Shown in pieces: positions 42,905-51,979 of a stretch of 54,939 nt of DNA (its first letter is position 1; every line of letters starts with the position of its first letter). The translations under genes were made by a program, and so were the position numbers. Location: assembly GCA_025774935.1 (NCBI GenBank), contig JALGZK010000015.1, forward strand, positions 1 through 54,939. The letters are read 5' to 3'. The notes beneath the pieces were generated by a model that saw only the letters and a list, made by a program, of their open reading frames with translations, had not been told where the DNA came from and ran no database searches. The stretch is from a bacterium (lineage in GTDB: Bacteria; Joyebacterota; Joyebacteria; Joyebacterales; Joyebacteraceae).

Positions 42905-43771
42905 GTGTGGCTCAGCCTCTCCATCGTCACGGCGATCACCTTCGCCCTCTCGTCGAGCTACGCAAAGGCCCTCACGAAGCGCGTGCACATCTTCGTCCTG
43001 ACGTGGGCGATGATGGTCCTGGGGCTCCCGGTCTCGGCGGCGGTCCTCGCCGCGCAGGGCGTTCCGGAGGTCGGCGACGGGTTCATGAAGGCCGCCGTCA
43101 TCTCGATCGTCCTGAACACCGTCTCCGCGACGATCTCCATCCAGGCCGTTCGGCTCTCGCCCCTCTCGCTCACGATGCCGTTCCTCGCATTCACCCCGAT
43201 CTTCATGCTGGGAACGAGCGCGCTCATACTCGGGGAGTACCCGGACGCGAAGGGGCTCGCCGGGATCATTCTCGTCGCCCTCGGCGCCTACGCGATCAAC
43301 CTCGAGAAGATCAGGGGTGGGTTCCTCGCGCCGATCAAGGCGATCATCAGAGAGCGCGGCAGCATCCTGATGATCCTGACCGCGTTCATCTGGAGCTTCA
43401 CGGCCGTCTACGACAAGGTCGCGAGCGTCGAGAGCTCCACAGCGTACTACACCACGTTCTTTGGAATCGGCTTTGCGGTTCTGTATCTTCCGGCGCTCGT
43501 GATCGGCCTCCGGAAGACTCGGAACGTGCGGGGTGAGACGCCGCGCCTCTGGCCGAGGCTCTTCCTCCTAGGGCTCCTGTCGGTGATCATGATTCTCGCG
43601 CAGTTCACCGCGATCCAGCTCACCGTCGCGAGCTACGTGATCGCGATCAAGCGTTCGGGGCTCGTCCTGAGCGTGGTCCTGGGGTACTTCGTCTTCGGCG
43701 AGAAACACATGCGCGCCCGGCTGGCGGGCGCGCTTCTGATGACCATCGGTGTCGTCCTGATCTCACTCTGA
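42905..43771 (+). CDS. EamA/DMT-superfamily transporter
   Basis: A 288-residue membrane protein with about ten helices in two EamA-like halves (about 1-135 and 150-288). Segments such as AVRLSPLSLTMPFLAFTPIF and IAIKRSGLVLSVVLGYFVFG are typical of drug/metabolite exporters. The substrate cannot be inferred. GTG start at 42905, with AGGAG about 10 bases upstream. The 3' end overlaps the convergent kinase gene by 9 bases. Confidence 0.85.
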   Translation: MWLSLSIVTAITFALSSSYAKALTKRVHIFVLTWAMMVLGLPVSAAVLAAQGVPEVGDGFMKAAVISIVLNTVSATISIQAVRLSPLSLTMPFLAFTPIFMLGTSALILGEYPDAKGLAGIILVALGAYAINLEKIRGGFLAPIKAIIRERGSILMILTAFIWSFTAVYDKVASVESSTAYYTTFFGIGFAVLYLPALVIGLRKTRNVRGETPRLWPRLFLLGLLSVIMILAQFTAIQLTVASYVIAIKRSGLVLSVVLGYFVFGEKHMRARLAGALLMTIGVVLISL

Positions 43772-46700
43772 TGGCGTCTCGTCCCCCTCGTCGCCGGCTT
43801 CTCCGTCGGTCGTACCTCCACCTCCGCAGCTCCCGCCGCGAAGCACCCCGAACCGCTCGACGTCCTCGCCACGGCCGCAAGCCTCGAGGATGTCACAAGA
43901 CGCCGCGACAGCTCCCGAGATGGTCGGGCGCGAGAGGAACGACTCACTGGAGTCGCCCATCTCACCGGAGAGCCCGGCCGCGAGCTCGAGGCAGGCGAGC
44001 GCCTGCTCCTGGGAGCCCTCGCCGTCCCCGCTCGCGTGGGAGAGCTCGGCGCGAAGGCAGTGCGCCCGCAGCATCACCTCGCGCTCGCCCATTGCCTCGG
44101 CGGCCTCCGCTGCCTCGGTCACGGCCGCCAGCGCCTCGTCGTGCTCGCCCATCCTGAGGAGAACCTCGGCCCTCCGGAGATCGGTCCTCGCGAGGATCGT
44201 CCCTAGGTCGAGCTTCCGGGCCTCGTCGGCCGTCTCCTTGAGCATCGTCCGCGCCTGCTCGAGCTCGCCGCTCTCGCCAAGCGCGCGACCGAGCGCCGAC
44301 TGCACCATGAGGAGCGTCACGCGGCCGCCGCAGCGTTCGCCGAACTCCCGCGCCTCGGCCAGGTGCTCGAGCGCGCGCTCCCCTTCCTTCCTCATGAGCT
44401 CGACGCGCCCCATCGCCAGGAGCACGTCCGCAACGAGCTCCTGGTTCCCGATCTCGCGGGCGAGCGCCAGAGCCCGCTCCGTCGACGTCAGGGCGTTCTG
44501 GCAGTGACCGAGAGCGCACTGGACCTTCGAGAGGCCGGCCAGCGTCGTGGCGATCCCGTTCTTGTCCTCGAGCTCGTCGTAGATGCGCAGCGCCTCGCTC
44601 CACGACTCGTGCGAAGCCGGGTATCGTCCCTGCGCAGACATGACGGCCGCCATGTACCCCCGAGTCTCGGCCTCGCCGTTCTTCCACCCGCTCTCGCGTG
44701 TGATCTTGAGCGCCTCGAGGTACCGGGACATCGCCTTCTCGTATCGGCCGCGCAGCCGCTCGATGTTCCCGAGGTAGTTGAGCGTGACCGCCATCCCCTT
44801 CTGCTCGCCGAGCTGTCGTCGCGCGTCGAGGGCGCGGTCGAAGTAGACCTCGGCGTCGTCGAGCTTCGCCTGCTTGAGATAGATGTTGCCGATGTCGTTC
44901 AGGCAGAGGATCTCAGCCATTCTGTCGCCGAGGTCCTGTTCGAGTTTGAGCGCCCTCTTGTAGCTCGTGAGCGCGTCGTCGAGGAGGCCCTGCTCCTCGT
45001 AGACCGTACCGATGTTGATCAGGTTCTCCGCGGTGCCCTGGTCGTCGCCCTGGTCCTCGCTGATCTCGAGGGCTTCCTTGTAGGTGGCAACCGAGCGCTC
45101 GTAGTCGCCCTTGACCTGGAAGACGACCGCCATGTTCGAGAGCGTCGCGCTCTCTCCGCGGCGGTCGCCGATCTTGCGTTTGATCTCCAGGGACTCGTTG
45201 TAGAACTTCACGGCCTCGTCGTACTTGTCCATCCAGAAGTGCGCGAGGCCGATCGCGTTCAGGACGGTCGCGCGGCCCTCCTCGTTGCCGAGGAGCGTGT
45301 TCAGCGAGAGGGCGCGGTACAGGAACTCGAGCGCCTCCTGACAGCTCCCCCGCTTGATGTGGACGCGCCCGAGCGCGAAGAGCGCGCCGACGAACTTCGG
45401 GTCGAGCTCGATCACGCGCTCGAGGTTCTCGAGGGCCTCGTCCCACTGCCCCTCGCGCTCGTACGCCTGCGCGAGCTCGTAGAACGCGCCGAGGTTGTTC
45501 GGAAGGAGCTCGGTCAGCTGCTCGAGCGACTCGATTGCTCGCGAGATCTCGCCCGACATCATCGCGTCCCGCGCCGTCACGAACAGCGCGTCGGGACGCG
45601 AGAGGTTCCCGATCCTCTCGAGCGCCGTGTGGACCTTCTCCTTCGCTTCCTGAATCCGTCCGGAGTTCGCGAGCGCCTCCCCGAGGTACGTGTAGGCGAG
45701 GGCGAACCCGCTGTCTTCCCCGATCGCCTCGTTGAACTGGTTGATCGCCTCGATGTTGTTCCCCTCGTGCAGCCTCGAGAGCCCGTCGATGTACGCCCGG
45801 ATCGCTCCGGGACTCTGCGAGCCTCTCTCGCCGACCATCGTCGTGACGAGATCGCGCGCGCCCTCTGCCTCGACGGCGCGCCGCACCTCTGCGGTGAGGT
45901 GCGAGATGACGTTGAGGAGGTCGGCCTCGTCCTTCGCCTCCGCCTTGACACCGACGTCCTCGCCCGTCGCGGGACGCCGGATCGACACGTCGATCCTCGA
46001 GGCGGGCCCGAGCTTGACGAAACTCCCGCTCACGATCGTGTCGACCGAGAGGAACTCCCCCACCGTCTTGAGAGTCGGCTCGTCGAAGGTCGACTCCGGA
46101 CCGAGCTTGAGGTCGGTCATGAGCTCGGCGAGGCGCTCGGACGGGACGACGCGCAGCGTGGCGACGCGCGCGAGGTCGCTCGTGAGCATCTCGGGGATAC
46201 CGGCACTCATCCAGTCGGCGTCCGGGTTCCTGGTCGTGTTCTTGAACGGCAGGACCACGATCGCCGTGACGGGTTGCTCCGCGCCCGGCTTCGCGGCGAC
46301 CGGCCCCGAGACGACGCCCGTCGCGCTCTCCCACACGGTGTCGTGTGTGGCGGCTCCGGTGGGCGCGCCCGGAGCGCCTCCGTCCGGCACCGGCGAGATG
46401 CTCGTGGTGCCGGGGACCGCTCCCGCTCCCGTGCCCGCCCCCGCGAACTGCGAGAGGTCCTCAGCGAGCGCCCCGCAGTCGGGGTACCGGTCGGCGGCCG
46501 TCTTCGCGAGTGCCCGCGCCACCACGCCCTGGAAGTCGCGCGGGACGCCCAGCTCGTCAGGGATCGGCTGCGGCGGGGAGTTCACGACCGAGTAGAGGAT
46601 CTCGAAGTGATTGCTCCCGGGGAACGCGGGCCGCCCGGTCGTCATCTCGTAGAGGATCGCACCGACGGAGAAGACGTCGGTCGCCGCGTCGACCGCCTTC

Positions 46701-47272
46701 CCCCTCGCCTGTTCGGGAGACATGTATCGCGCGGTGCCCATCACGACACCCTCGGCCGTGAGGGCCACGACCGTCGCGTCCTCCTCCTGGCCCGACGCGC
46801 CCGGCATCAGCTTCGCGAGGCCGAAGTCGAGGATCTTGATGAGGCCGTCCGGGCGGATGCAGATATTCTCGGGCTTGATGTCGCGGTGGATGATCCCGAG
46901 TTCGTGCGCCTTGCCGAGGGCGGTCGAGAGCTGGGCCGCGATCTCGACGATCTCCCGGAACGGCATCGCCCCCACCGCCATTCTGTCGCGGAGGGTGCCG
47001 CCCTCGACGAACTCCATGGCGATGAACGTCGTGCCTTCGGATTCGTCGATCTCGTAGATCGTGGCGATGTTCGGGTGGTTGATGGCGGAGGCGGCCTGCG
47101 CCTCCCTTACGAAGCGCTGCACCCGCTCCTCGTCGGACGCGACCTCCTCTGAGAGCACCTTGAGGGCGACCTTCCGGCCGAGCTTGGTGTCCTGGGCAGC
47201 GTAGACGGTCCCCATCCCGCCGCGACCGACCTCTTCGATGATGCGGTAGTGCGTGATCGTCTGCCCGACCAT
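43763..47272 (-). CDS. Serine/threonine protein kinase with TolB-like domain and TPR array
   Basis: A 1169-residue cytoplasmic protein without a membrane segment. The Hanks-type kinase domain (8-~275) has GRGGMG (16-21), Lys38, HRDIKPEN (129-136), DFG (149-151) and MSPEQ. A Pro/Ala/Gly linker (275-335) precedes a TolB/FlgO-like domain (~335-470; AIVVLPFKNTTRNPDADWMS, VDTIVSGSFVK). Residues ~490-1110 form a long tetratricopeptide array. This kinase-TolB-TPR layout is common in large-genome environmental bacteria. The ATG at 47272 begins the kinase fold (MVGQTITHYRIIEEVG); the frame upstream is a Pro/Arg-rich extension. No ribosome site is obvious. Substrates are unknown. Confidence 0.9.
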   Translation of the reverse strand: MVGQTITHYRIIEEVGRGGMGTVYAAQDTKLGRKVALKVLSEEVASDEERVQRFVREAQAASAINHPNIATIYEIDESEGTTFIAMEFVEGGTLRDRMAVGAMPFREIVEIAAQLSTALGKAHELGIIHRDIKPENICIRPDGLIKILDFGLAKLMPGASGQEEDATVVALTAEGVVMGTARYMSPEQARGKAVDAATDVFSVGAILYEMTTGRPAFPGSNHFEILYSVVNSPPQPIPDELGVPRDFQGVVARALAKTAADRYPDCGALAEDLSQFAGAGTGAGAVPGTTSISPVPDGGAPGAPTGAATHDTVWESATGVVSGPVAAKPGAEQPVTAIVVLPFKNTTRNPDADWMSAGIPEMLTSDLARVATLRVVPSERLAELMTDLKLGPESTFDEPTLKTVGEFLSVDTIVSGSFVKLGPASRIDVSIRRPATGEDVGVKAEAKDEADLLNVISHLTAEVRRAVEAEGARDLVTTMVGERGSQSPGAIRAYIDGLSRLHEGNNIEAINQFNEAIGEDSGFALAYTYLGEALANSGRIQEAKEKVHTALERIGNLSRPDALFVTARDAMMSGEISRAIESLEQLTELLPNNLGAFYELAQAYEREGQWDEALENLERVIELDPKFVGALFALGRVHIKRGSCQEALEFLYRALSLNTLLGNEEGRATVLNAIGLAHFWMDKYDEAVKFYNESLEIKRKIGDRRGESATLSNMAVVFQVKGDYERSVATYKEALEISEDQGDDQGTAENLINIGTVYEEQGLLDDALTSYKRALKLEQDLGDRMAEILCLNDIGNIYLKQAKLDDAEVYFDRALDARRQLGEQKGMAVTLNYLGNIERLRGRYEKAMSRYLEALKITRESGWKNGEAETRGYMAAVMSAQGRYPASHESWSEALRIYDELEDKNGIATTLAGLSKVQCALGHCQNALTSTERALALAREIGNQELVADVLLAMGRVELMRKEGERALEHLAEAREFGERCGGRVTLLMVQSALGRALGESGELEQARTMLKETADEARKLDLGTILARTDLRRAEVLLRMGEHDEALAAVTEAAEAAEAMGEREVMLRAHCLRAELSHASGDGEGSQEQALACLELAAGLSGEMGDSSESFLSRPTISGAVAASCDILEACGRGEDVERFGVLRGGSCGGGGTTDGEAGDEGDETPSE

Positions 47273-47345
47273 GTCGACGGAATCCAGCTCGTGTCCTGGT
47301 GAGCGTCCCGGCGGGAGCGGCGCCCGGCGGCGGATTTGAACCCCT

Positions 47346-47354
47346 AGGCTAGCA
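47346..47354 (-). promoter_or_regulatory. Possible extended -10 promoter of the kinase gene
   Basis: Reverse strand TGCTAGCCT has the TG-N-TANNNT form, 74 bases before the ATG; a poor -35 (TGGTCT) stands 17 bases upstream. Confidence 0.25.
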
Positions 47355-47460
47355 GATGAGGGGTCTCGAGACCACAGCCTTCCCGGCGACCGCCTCCCGG
47401 TGCCCCCTGAAGGCCGCGGCGCGACCCCCGGCCCCGGGGGGAGCGCTCCGCACTCCCCCC

Positions 47461-47496
47461 TAAAGACGGTGCCGGCGGGAGAGCCCGCCGGCACCG
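47461..47496 (-). terminator. Strong terminator of the first beta-propeller-like gene
   Basis: A perfect 13-bp stem (CGGTGCCGGCGGG at 47467-47479 with CCCGCCGGCACCG at 47484-47496) and AGAG loop. In the minus-strand RNA it is followed by TCTTTAGG. Confidence 0.75.
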
Positions 47497-47525
47497 GTGC
47501 AGAGTCGTCAGAGTGTGGATCTCGA

Positions 47526-49403
47526 CTAGCGGATCAGGACGACCTTCGACGACCTGGACTCGCCCTCCGACTCGAGGCGCACGAAGTAGACGCCGGACGA
47601 GACCCGCTGCCCGTTGCTGTCCGTCCCGTCCCAGATGATCCGCTCGCTGCCTCCGTGGAGCCGTCCTTCGAACAGCGTCGAGACGAGGCGGCCGCTCGCG
47701 CTGTAGACGCGTGCAGCCACTTCCGCTCCGGCCGGACCGGTGAGCTCGATGAGAGACCGATCGTCCATCGGGCTCGTCGCAGAGAGCGCGAGCGTCGCCG
47801 GTGCCACGACCGGTCGGTCGCGTCCCATCGGGGACATGATCCGCTCCAGACTGAACATGAGCGTCTTCGACAGCGCGAGGATCTCACCGGCGAGGTTGTT
47901 CGGATAGGTGTCCGGGGTGCACCACCCGGCGAGAGAGCGGACCGTGAGATTAAGACGCTCGAGGACCCGGTGAGCCTCGCCCACGCGGCCTTCGTCGTAG
48001 AGCGCCTTCGCCTGCGTCGCGTACTTGCGGTACCGGGAGAGCCCTCCGTCCGGACAGAACTGGGTCCCCATCGGAATGGGGGCCGTGACCTTGGCGATGA
48101 GGCGCTGGAATTTGTACTCCGCGACAGTCGGGAGCGGGCGCATGTCCTCCACGAGGACGACCTCGCTGAACCGCCCGATCGTGCCGCGCGCGTCCTCGAT
48201 CGGCCCCTCGATGGTCACGTCCCGGAAGGTGTCCTGCGTTCCGTGCGCGTAGAACATCCGCGCCCCTTCCATCCAGATCTCGACCTGGATGAGGCGGCTG
48301 TAGATCGACTCGGTGTCGACGTCGAAGAAGATGAACTCGCCTCTCCCTCCTGGCGGTTCGACGTAGGCCGGCACGAAGTTCCCGCCCGGGCTCACGAACT
48401 GTGTGCTCGTCTGGGCCGTGGCAGTCGTGTACCCGCCCTGCACGATCTCTTCGAAGATGATGTCAACGTTCTCGGTGGGGCTCGTCGGTACGTTCTGCCC
48501 CGGAGGGGACGGCGTGAACCCCGCCGCCACGACCGCGCGCGGCGTCACGAGCTGCCCCTCGCCCATGGGCGGCAAGACAAGATTGCCGTCCGCGTCGAAG
48601 CGATGGATCACGTTGTCGTAGGAATCGGTGACGTAGGTCGCTCCGTCGGCGCCGACCGAGATGTCCTGGAGTCCGGGACCGATCGGCTCTCCGTACGGGA
48701 CCAGCTCCCCATCCTCGACACGGAAGACACCGTCATTGAAGTCGATGACCAGAATCTCGCCCCCGGGAGTGATCGAGAACGCACGGAGGTTCATGCGATC
48801 GGAGTCGAAGACGTTGTCGAGCCGCTCGAAGGTCGTCGGTCCCGTCCGCTCGACCTCTGCCATGAACGGAGGTGACACCGACAGCACAAGGATGTTCCCG
48901 GCCGTGTCGCCGAACGGCCAGACCTGGACGTCGCGGAGCTTGTCGCTGTCCTCGAAGACGACGGCGGTCTCCGCCGGTCCCGTGCCGTCGGGGAGATACT
49001 GGAGCTCGGGATCTCCATAGACGCAGTCGACGGTGTCACCCTCCACCCCGACCGTCCGGACGAGGTAGATGTCGCTCGAAGCGGCGTCCGGGTACGTCGC
49101 GTACGTCGGCGAACACCATCCGGCTTCGTCGAGGAGAGACACCGACTGGTCCTCGGGGTCGAAGAGGACGACGTTCCCTCCCCGGGCCAGTAGAAGCCTC
49201 CCCTCGCCGTCGAGTTCCATGTCCTCGATGCCCGGCTGCGGCATGTCGGGATTGACAAGCTCGCCCACCGTCTCGCCGAGGCTGAACTGGAAGATGTAGT
49301 GGCGGAACTGGTCGCTGACGTAGACCTGCGCCGTGGCCGCGGATGCCGTCAGCAGGGCTGCGACCAGAACCGCAGTCGCCGTCATTAAGCGTGGGCGTCG
49401 CAT
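47526..49403 (-). CDS. Secreted beta-propeller-like protein with FlgD-like sorting domain (paralogue A)
   Basis: A 625-residue exported protein: signal peptide (MRRPRLMTATAVLVAALLTA, cleaving before QVYVSDQF), then a repetitive beta-rich region with NHL/propeller-like repeats (DGEGRLLLARGGNVVLFDPE, GEILVIDFNDGVFRVEDGEL, GATYVTDSYDNVIHRFDADG). A middle helical part contains KALYDEGRVGEAHRVLERLN. The last ~80 residues are a FlgD-like sorting domain (VYSASGRLVSTLFEGRLHGG, GVYFVRLESEGESRSSKVVL). It is a clear paralogue of 49767-51647 in length, order and motifs. The ligand or substrate is unknown; surface display by type IX-like secretion is inferred. Confidence 0.82.
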   Translation of the reverse strand: MRRPRLMTATAVLVAALLTASAATAQVYVSDQFRHYIFQFSLGETVGELVNPDMPQPGIEDMELDGEGRLLLARGGNVVLFDPEDQSVSLLDEAGWCSPTYATYPDAASSDIYLVRTVGVEGDTVDCVYGDPELQYLPDGTGPAETAVVFEDSDKLRDVQVWPFGDTAGNILVLSVSPPFMAEVERTGPTTFERLDNVFDSDRMNLRAFSITPGGEILVIDFNDGVFRVEDGELVPYGEPIGPGLQDISVGADGATYVTDSYDNVIHRFDADGNLVLPPMGEGQLVTPRAVVAAGFTPSPPGQNVPTSPTENVDIIFEEIVQGGYTTATAQTSTQFVSPGGNFVPAYVEPPGGRGEFIFFDVDTESIYSRLIQVEIWMEGARMFYAHGTQDTFRDVTIEGPIEDARGTIGRFSEVVLVEDMRPLPTVAEYKFQRLIAKVTAPIPMGTQFCPDGGLSRYRKYATQAKALYDEGRVGEAHRVLERLNLTVRSLAGWCTPDTYPNNLAGEILALSKTLMFSLERIMSPMGRDRPVVAPATLALSATSPMDDRSLIELTGPAGAEVAARVYSASGRLVSTLFEGRLHGGSERIIWDGTDSNGQRVSSGVYFVRLESEGESRSSKVVLIR

Positions 49404-49634
49404 AGTCCTCTCCTCTCGGGGGCGCCGTTTCGCATGTTCGGGCCGCGGCCCGATCTCAGATGCGGAAATGTCGCCTCCGACACCGCCCGACCGCGGGGCA
49501 TCCCCGTGCCGAGCAACGCCGGTACCCGTGGCGACATCCGCCCGTCACCAAATCGCCCTGTACTGCCCTACGGCAACCACCTGACGATCTGGCGCGGCGC
49601 GGTGTGTGACCAACTATTGTCCTGACACCTCACT

Positions 49635-49663
49635 ATGATACGTGCAACTACTCATGTTGTCAA
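49635..49663 (-). promoter_or_regulatory. Sigma70-type promoter of beta-propeller paralogue A
   Basis: Reverse strand TTGACA (49658-49663), 17-base spacer, TATCAT (49635-49640): the best promoter in the window. Its flanks share TCATTGACAA and AGTTGC with the promoter of paralogue B. Confidence 0.75.
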
Positions 49664-49705
49664 TGACCTACATTCATGAGCGCTTGCTCATCTTCTGATG
49701 AGGAG

Positions 49706-49730
49706 ACCGGGCCTGAGATGCAGGCCCGGT
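49706..49730 (-). terminator. Terminator of beta-propeller paralogue B
   Basis: ACCGGGCCT (49706-49714) pairs with AGGCCCGGT (49722-49730) around a 7-base loop; the minus-strand tail is CTCCTCATC. Confidence 0.55.
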
Positions 49731-49766
49731 CCCTTGCTAAACGCGCAATCTGGGGCAATTCGTGGC

Positions 49767-51647
49767 CTACCTCAGAAGCACGACCTTCGCCGTCACGTTC
49801 TCGTCCTCCGACTCCACGCGAACGAAGTAGACACCCGCGGCGACGCGACGGCCGGAGCTGTCCGTGCCGTCCCAGACGATTCTCTCGACTCCGCCTGTCA
49901 GTCGGCCATCGTAGAGTGACGCGACGAGTCTCCCCGAGACGCTGTAGACGCGCGCTGTCACGCCGGCGTCCGCCGGACCCGAGAACTCGATCGTCGAAGA
50001 GCCCACCGCCGGGCTCTTCGCGGAGAGCGCAAGGCGCGCGATGCCCTCATCCAGACCGTCCCGCTGCCCGCTGGCCGCGCCGGGGACGAGCCCGAGGCTG
50101 AACATGAGCGTCTTGGAGCGAGCCAGGATCTCGCCCGAGACGTTGTCGGGCGTCGTGTCCGGTATGCACCAGTTCGCCTGGTCCCTCACGAGGCCGTTGA
50201 GACGCGCCAACTGCTCCAGCGCGTCGTCGACCTCGCCGAGGTCGTAGAGCTGCTCCGCCCTCAGCGCGAGCTGCTGGAGATGCAGGATCGATCCGAAGGG
50301 GCAGTAGCTGTTGTCGACGGGAGGCTGAATCGTGAGCAGGTTGAGAAGCCTCTCGAACTTGTACGCGATCACGGTCGTGAGCGGTCGCGTGTCCTCCGCC
50401 AGCACGACCTCGCTGAAGCGCGAGATCACGCCTCGCGCGTCCTCGATCGACCCGACGACGGTCCTGTCCCGGAAAGTGTCCTGCGTCCCGTGCGCGTAGA
50501 ACAACCGGCTCCCCGGGAAGTACACGTCGACCTGGATGAGCATGCTGTAGACGCTCCCCGTGGAGATGTCGACGTAGGTGAAGTCCTCGCGTCCGCTCGC
50601 CGGGGACGCGAAGCCCGGGAGGTAGTTCCCGTTGGGGCTCGTGTGGCTGTCGCTCGGGGTGAGCGCGGCGGTCGTGTAGCCGCCTTCCTCGACAATCTCG
50701 AAGAGAATCTCCACGCCATCGGCCGGACTGACCATCACGTTCTCGCCCGCATGCGTCGGAGTGAACGCGGTGGCCTCGACGAGCCCCGGGAAGTTGACGC
50801 CGTCGGTGAGCGACGGATAGATGATGTTGCCACTGGGGTCGAGTCGCCACGTCACGTTCGTATACGAGTCGGTGACGTAGATCGTTCCGTCCGAGCCGAC
50901 AGACACCTTCTCGTACGCGCCCTCCTGGAAAGGCAGCTGCCCGAACGGGACCAATTCACCGTCGTCGAGGACGTGGAGGCCTGTGCTGCTCTCCAGAACC
51001 ACGATGTCCTCGTCCGGCGAGATCCCGAAGCTTATGAAGGACGACTCCTCGCCGCTGAAGAGGTCGTCGAGGCGGTCGAAGGTGGTCGGACCAGTGCGCT
51101 CGAAGTTCGCGAGGAAATACCCACTCCCTGTGTTGAAGCCGAGAACAAGGATGTTCCCCTCGCTGCTGCCGAACGGCCAGACCATCACCTCTCTGGGGAT
51201 CTCGGCGGCGCCGAAGTAGTAGGCGGTCTGTCCCGGCCCGGTCCCCCCCGGCAGATACTGAAGTTCGGGCTCCTGCCTCGCCTGGGCATCCTCCCGCTCG
51301 CCGATGTACCTCCGGAGTACGTAGATGTCCTCGCTCAGCGCGTCGGGGTAGACGTCGCTCGCCTGCCAGTACCAGGTCGTGTCCTCGAGAACCGTCTCGA
51401 ACTGCTCCACCACATCGAACAGGATGACGTCCCCGCCGTTCGCGAGGAGGAGGTTCCCGTCCTCGTTCAGAGCCATTCCATTGAGGGACCAGTACTGGTG
51501 CTGGGGATTGACGATCGTCCCGACCGTGTCCGCGTAGCTCCAGATGTATCCGCTGTAGTAGTCGCTCACGTAGACCTGCGCCGAGCAGAGTGCCGGCGCG
51601 GAGAGAATGATCGCAATCAGGAACAGCGCTCGATAGCAGACTCGCAT
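49767..51647 (-). CDS. Secreted beta-propeller-like protein with FlgD-like sorting domain (paralogue B)
   Basis: A 626-residue exported paralogue of the 47526 protein. Signal peptide MRVCYRALFLIAIILSAPAL, mature start QVYVSDYYSGYIWSY. The same repeats appear (EDGNLLLANGGDVILFDVVE, DGTIYVTDSYTNVTWRLDPS), as do the helical LRAEQLYDLGEVDDALEQLA segment and the C-terminal FlgD-like domain (YSVSGRLVASLYDGRLTGG, GVYFVRVESEDENVTAKVVL). The ATG at 51647 has GGAGAGGAG just upstream; the frame to 51824 extends into the promoter and is not used. The two paralogues lie in tandem with separate promoters and terminators. Function unknown. Confidence 0.82.
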   Translation of the reverse strand: MRVCYRALFLIAIILSAPALCSAQVYVSDYYSGYIWSYADTVGTIVNPQHQYWSLNGMALNEDGNLLLANGGDVILFDVVEQFETVLEDTTWYWQASDVYPDALSEDIYVLRRYIGEREDAQARQEPELQYLPGGTGPGQTAYYFGAAEIPREVMVWPFGSSEGNILVLGFNTGSGYFLANFERTGPTTFDRLDDLFSGEESSFISFGISPDEDIVVLESSTGLHVLDDGELVPFGQLPFQEGAYEKVSVGSDGTIYVTDSYTNVTWRLDPSGNIIYPSLTDGVNFPGLVEATAFTPTHAGENVMVSPADGVEILFEIVEEGGYTTAALTPSDSHTSPNGNYLPGFASPASGREDFTYVDISTGSVYSMLIQVDVYFPGSRLFYAHGTQDTFRDRTVVGSIEDARGVISRFSEVVLAEDTRPLTTVIAYKFERLLNLLTIQPPVDNSYCPFGSILHLQQLALRAEQLYDLGEVDDALEQLARLNGLVRDQANWCIPDTTPDNVSGEILARSKTLMFSLGLVPGAASGQRDGLDEGIARLALSAKSPAVGSSTIEFSGPADAGVTARVYSVSGRLVASLYDGRLTGGVERIVWDGTDSSGRRVAAGVYFVRVESEDENVTAKVVLLR

Positions 51648-51795
51648 AGGTCTCCTCTCCTTCCGACCTCCGCCGGGTAGACGAAGGCCCGCGGACAGCA
51701 TCCTCCGGCACCTCGGACGGTGTCGACGCACACCACACCGTCGACGCGGCCCGAGGCCGGACTCTCTTCTCGCACTATGACGTTCACACAACACA

Positions 51796-51824
51796 ATGGT
51801 ACGCAACTTTGCCCTGCTTGTCAA
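51796..51824 (-). promoter_or_regulatory. Sigma70-type promoter of beta-propeller paralogue B
   Basis: Reverse strand TTGACA (51819-51824), 17-base spacer, TACCAT (51796-51801). An in-frame ATG at 51824 overlaps the -35 and so cannot be the start. Confidence 0.68.
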
Positions 51825-51919
51825 TGATCTTCACTCAGGTGGAGTCGACGGGGAGGTCTGCGCGAGGTGAGAAGGGAAGCGAGAGACGCGCCCCGTGTCG
51901 CCGGGCGTAAACGTAGAGC

Positions 51920-51945
51920 GCCCCCGCGGCATGGGCCGCGAGGGC
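51920..51945 (-). terminator. Terminator of the papain/beta-helix gene
   Basis: GCCCCCGCGGC (51920-51930) and GCCGCGAGGGC (51935-51945). On the minus-strand RNA all 11 positions pair (one as G-U); on the plus strand one position is a C-A mismatch, which supports minus-strand use. Confidence 0.6.
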
Positions 51946-51979
51946 GTCCGTGAGTTCCTGATGGTGCCAGGCCGGTGTC

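Larger units (their letters stand above)
49404..49766. other. Leader, promoter and terminator region between the beta-propeller paralogues
   Basis: A 363-base stretch without a gene. From right to left it holds the terminator of the upstream paralogue (49706-49730), the TTGACA promoter (49635-49663) in an AT-richer island (49610-49690), and a leader of about 225 bases before the ATG at 49403. Confidence 0.65.
51648..51979. other. Promoter, leader and terminator region upstream of paralogue B
   Basis: A 332-base stretch without a gene. It holds the terminator of the peptidase/beta-helix gene (51920-51945), the promoter of paralogue B (51796-51824) and a leader of about 140 bases. Confidence 0.65.

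Noticed and set aside
44363-47152. A 929-codon plus-strand frame opposite the Ser/Thr kinase.
   Set aside because: Antisense shadow of the TPR array; no motif and no ribosome site.
47328-47400. Reverse strand GGGGTTCAAATCC looks like a tRNA T-arm or tRNA-Sec anticodon arm.
   Set aside because: The flanking stems do not pair in either reading, no acceptor stem or CCA end can be built, and no D-arm is found.
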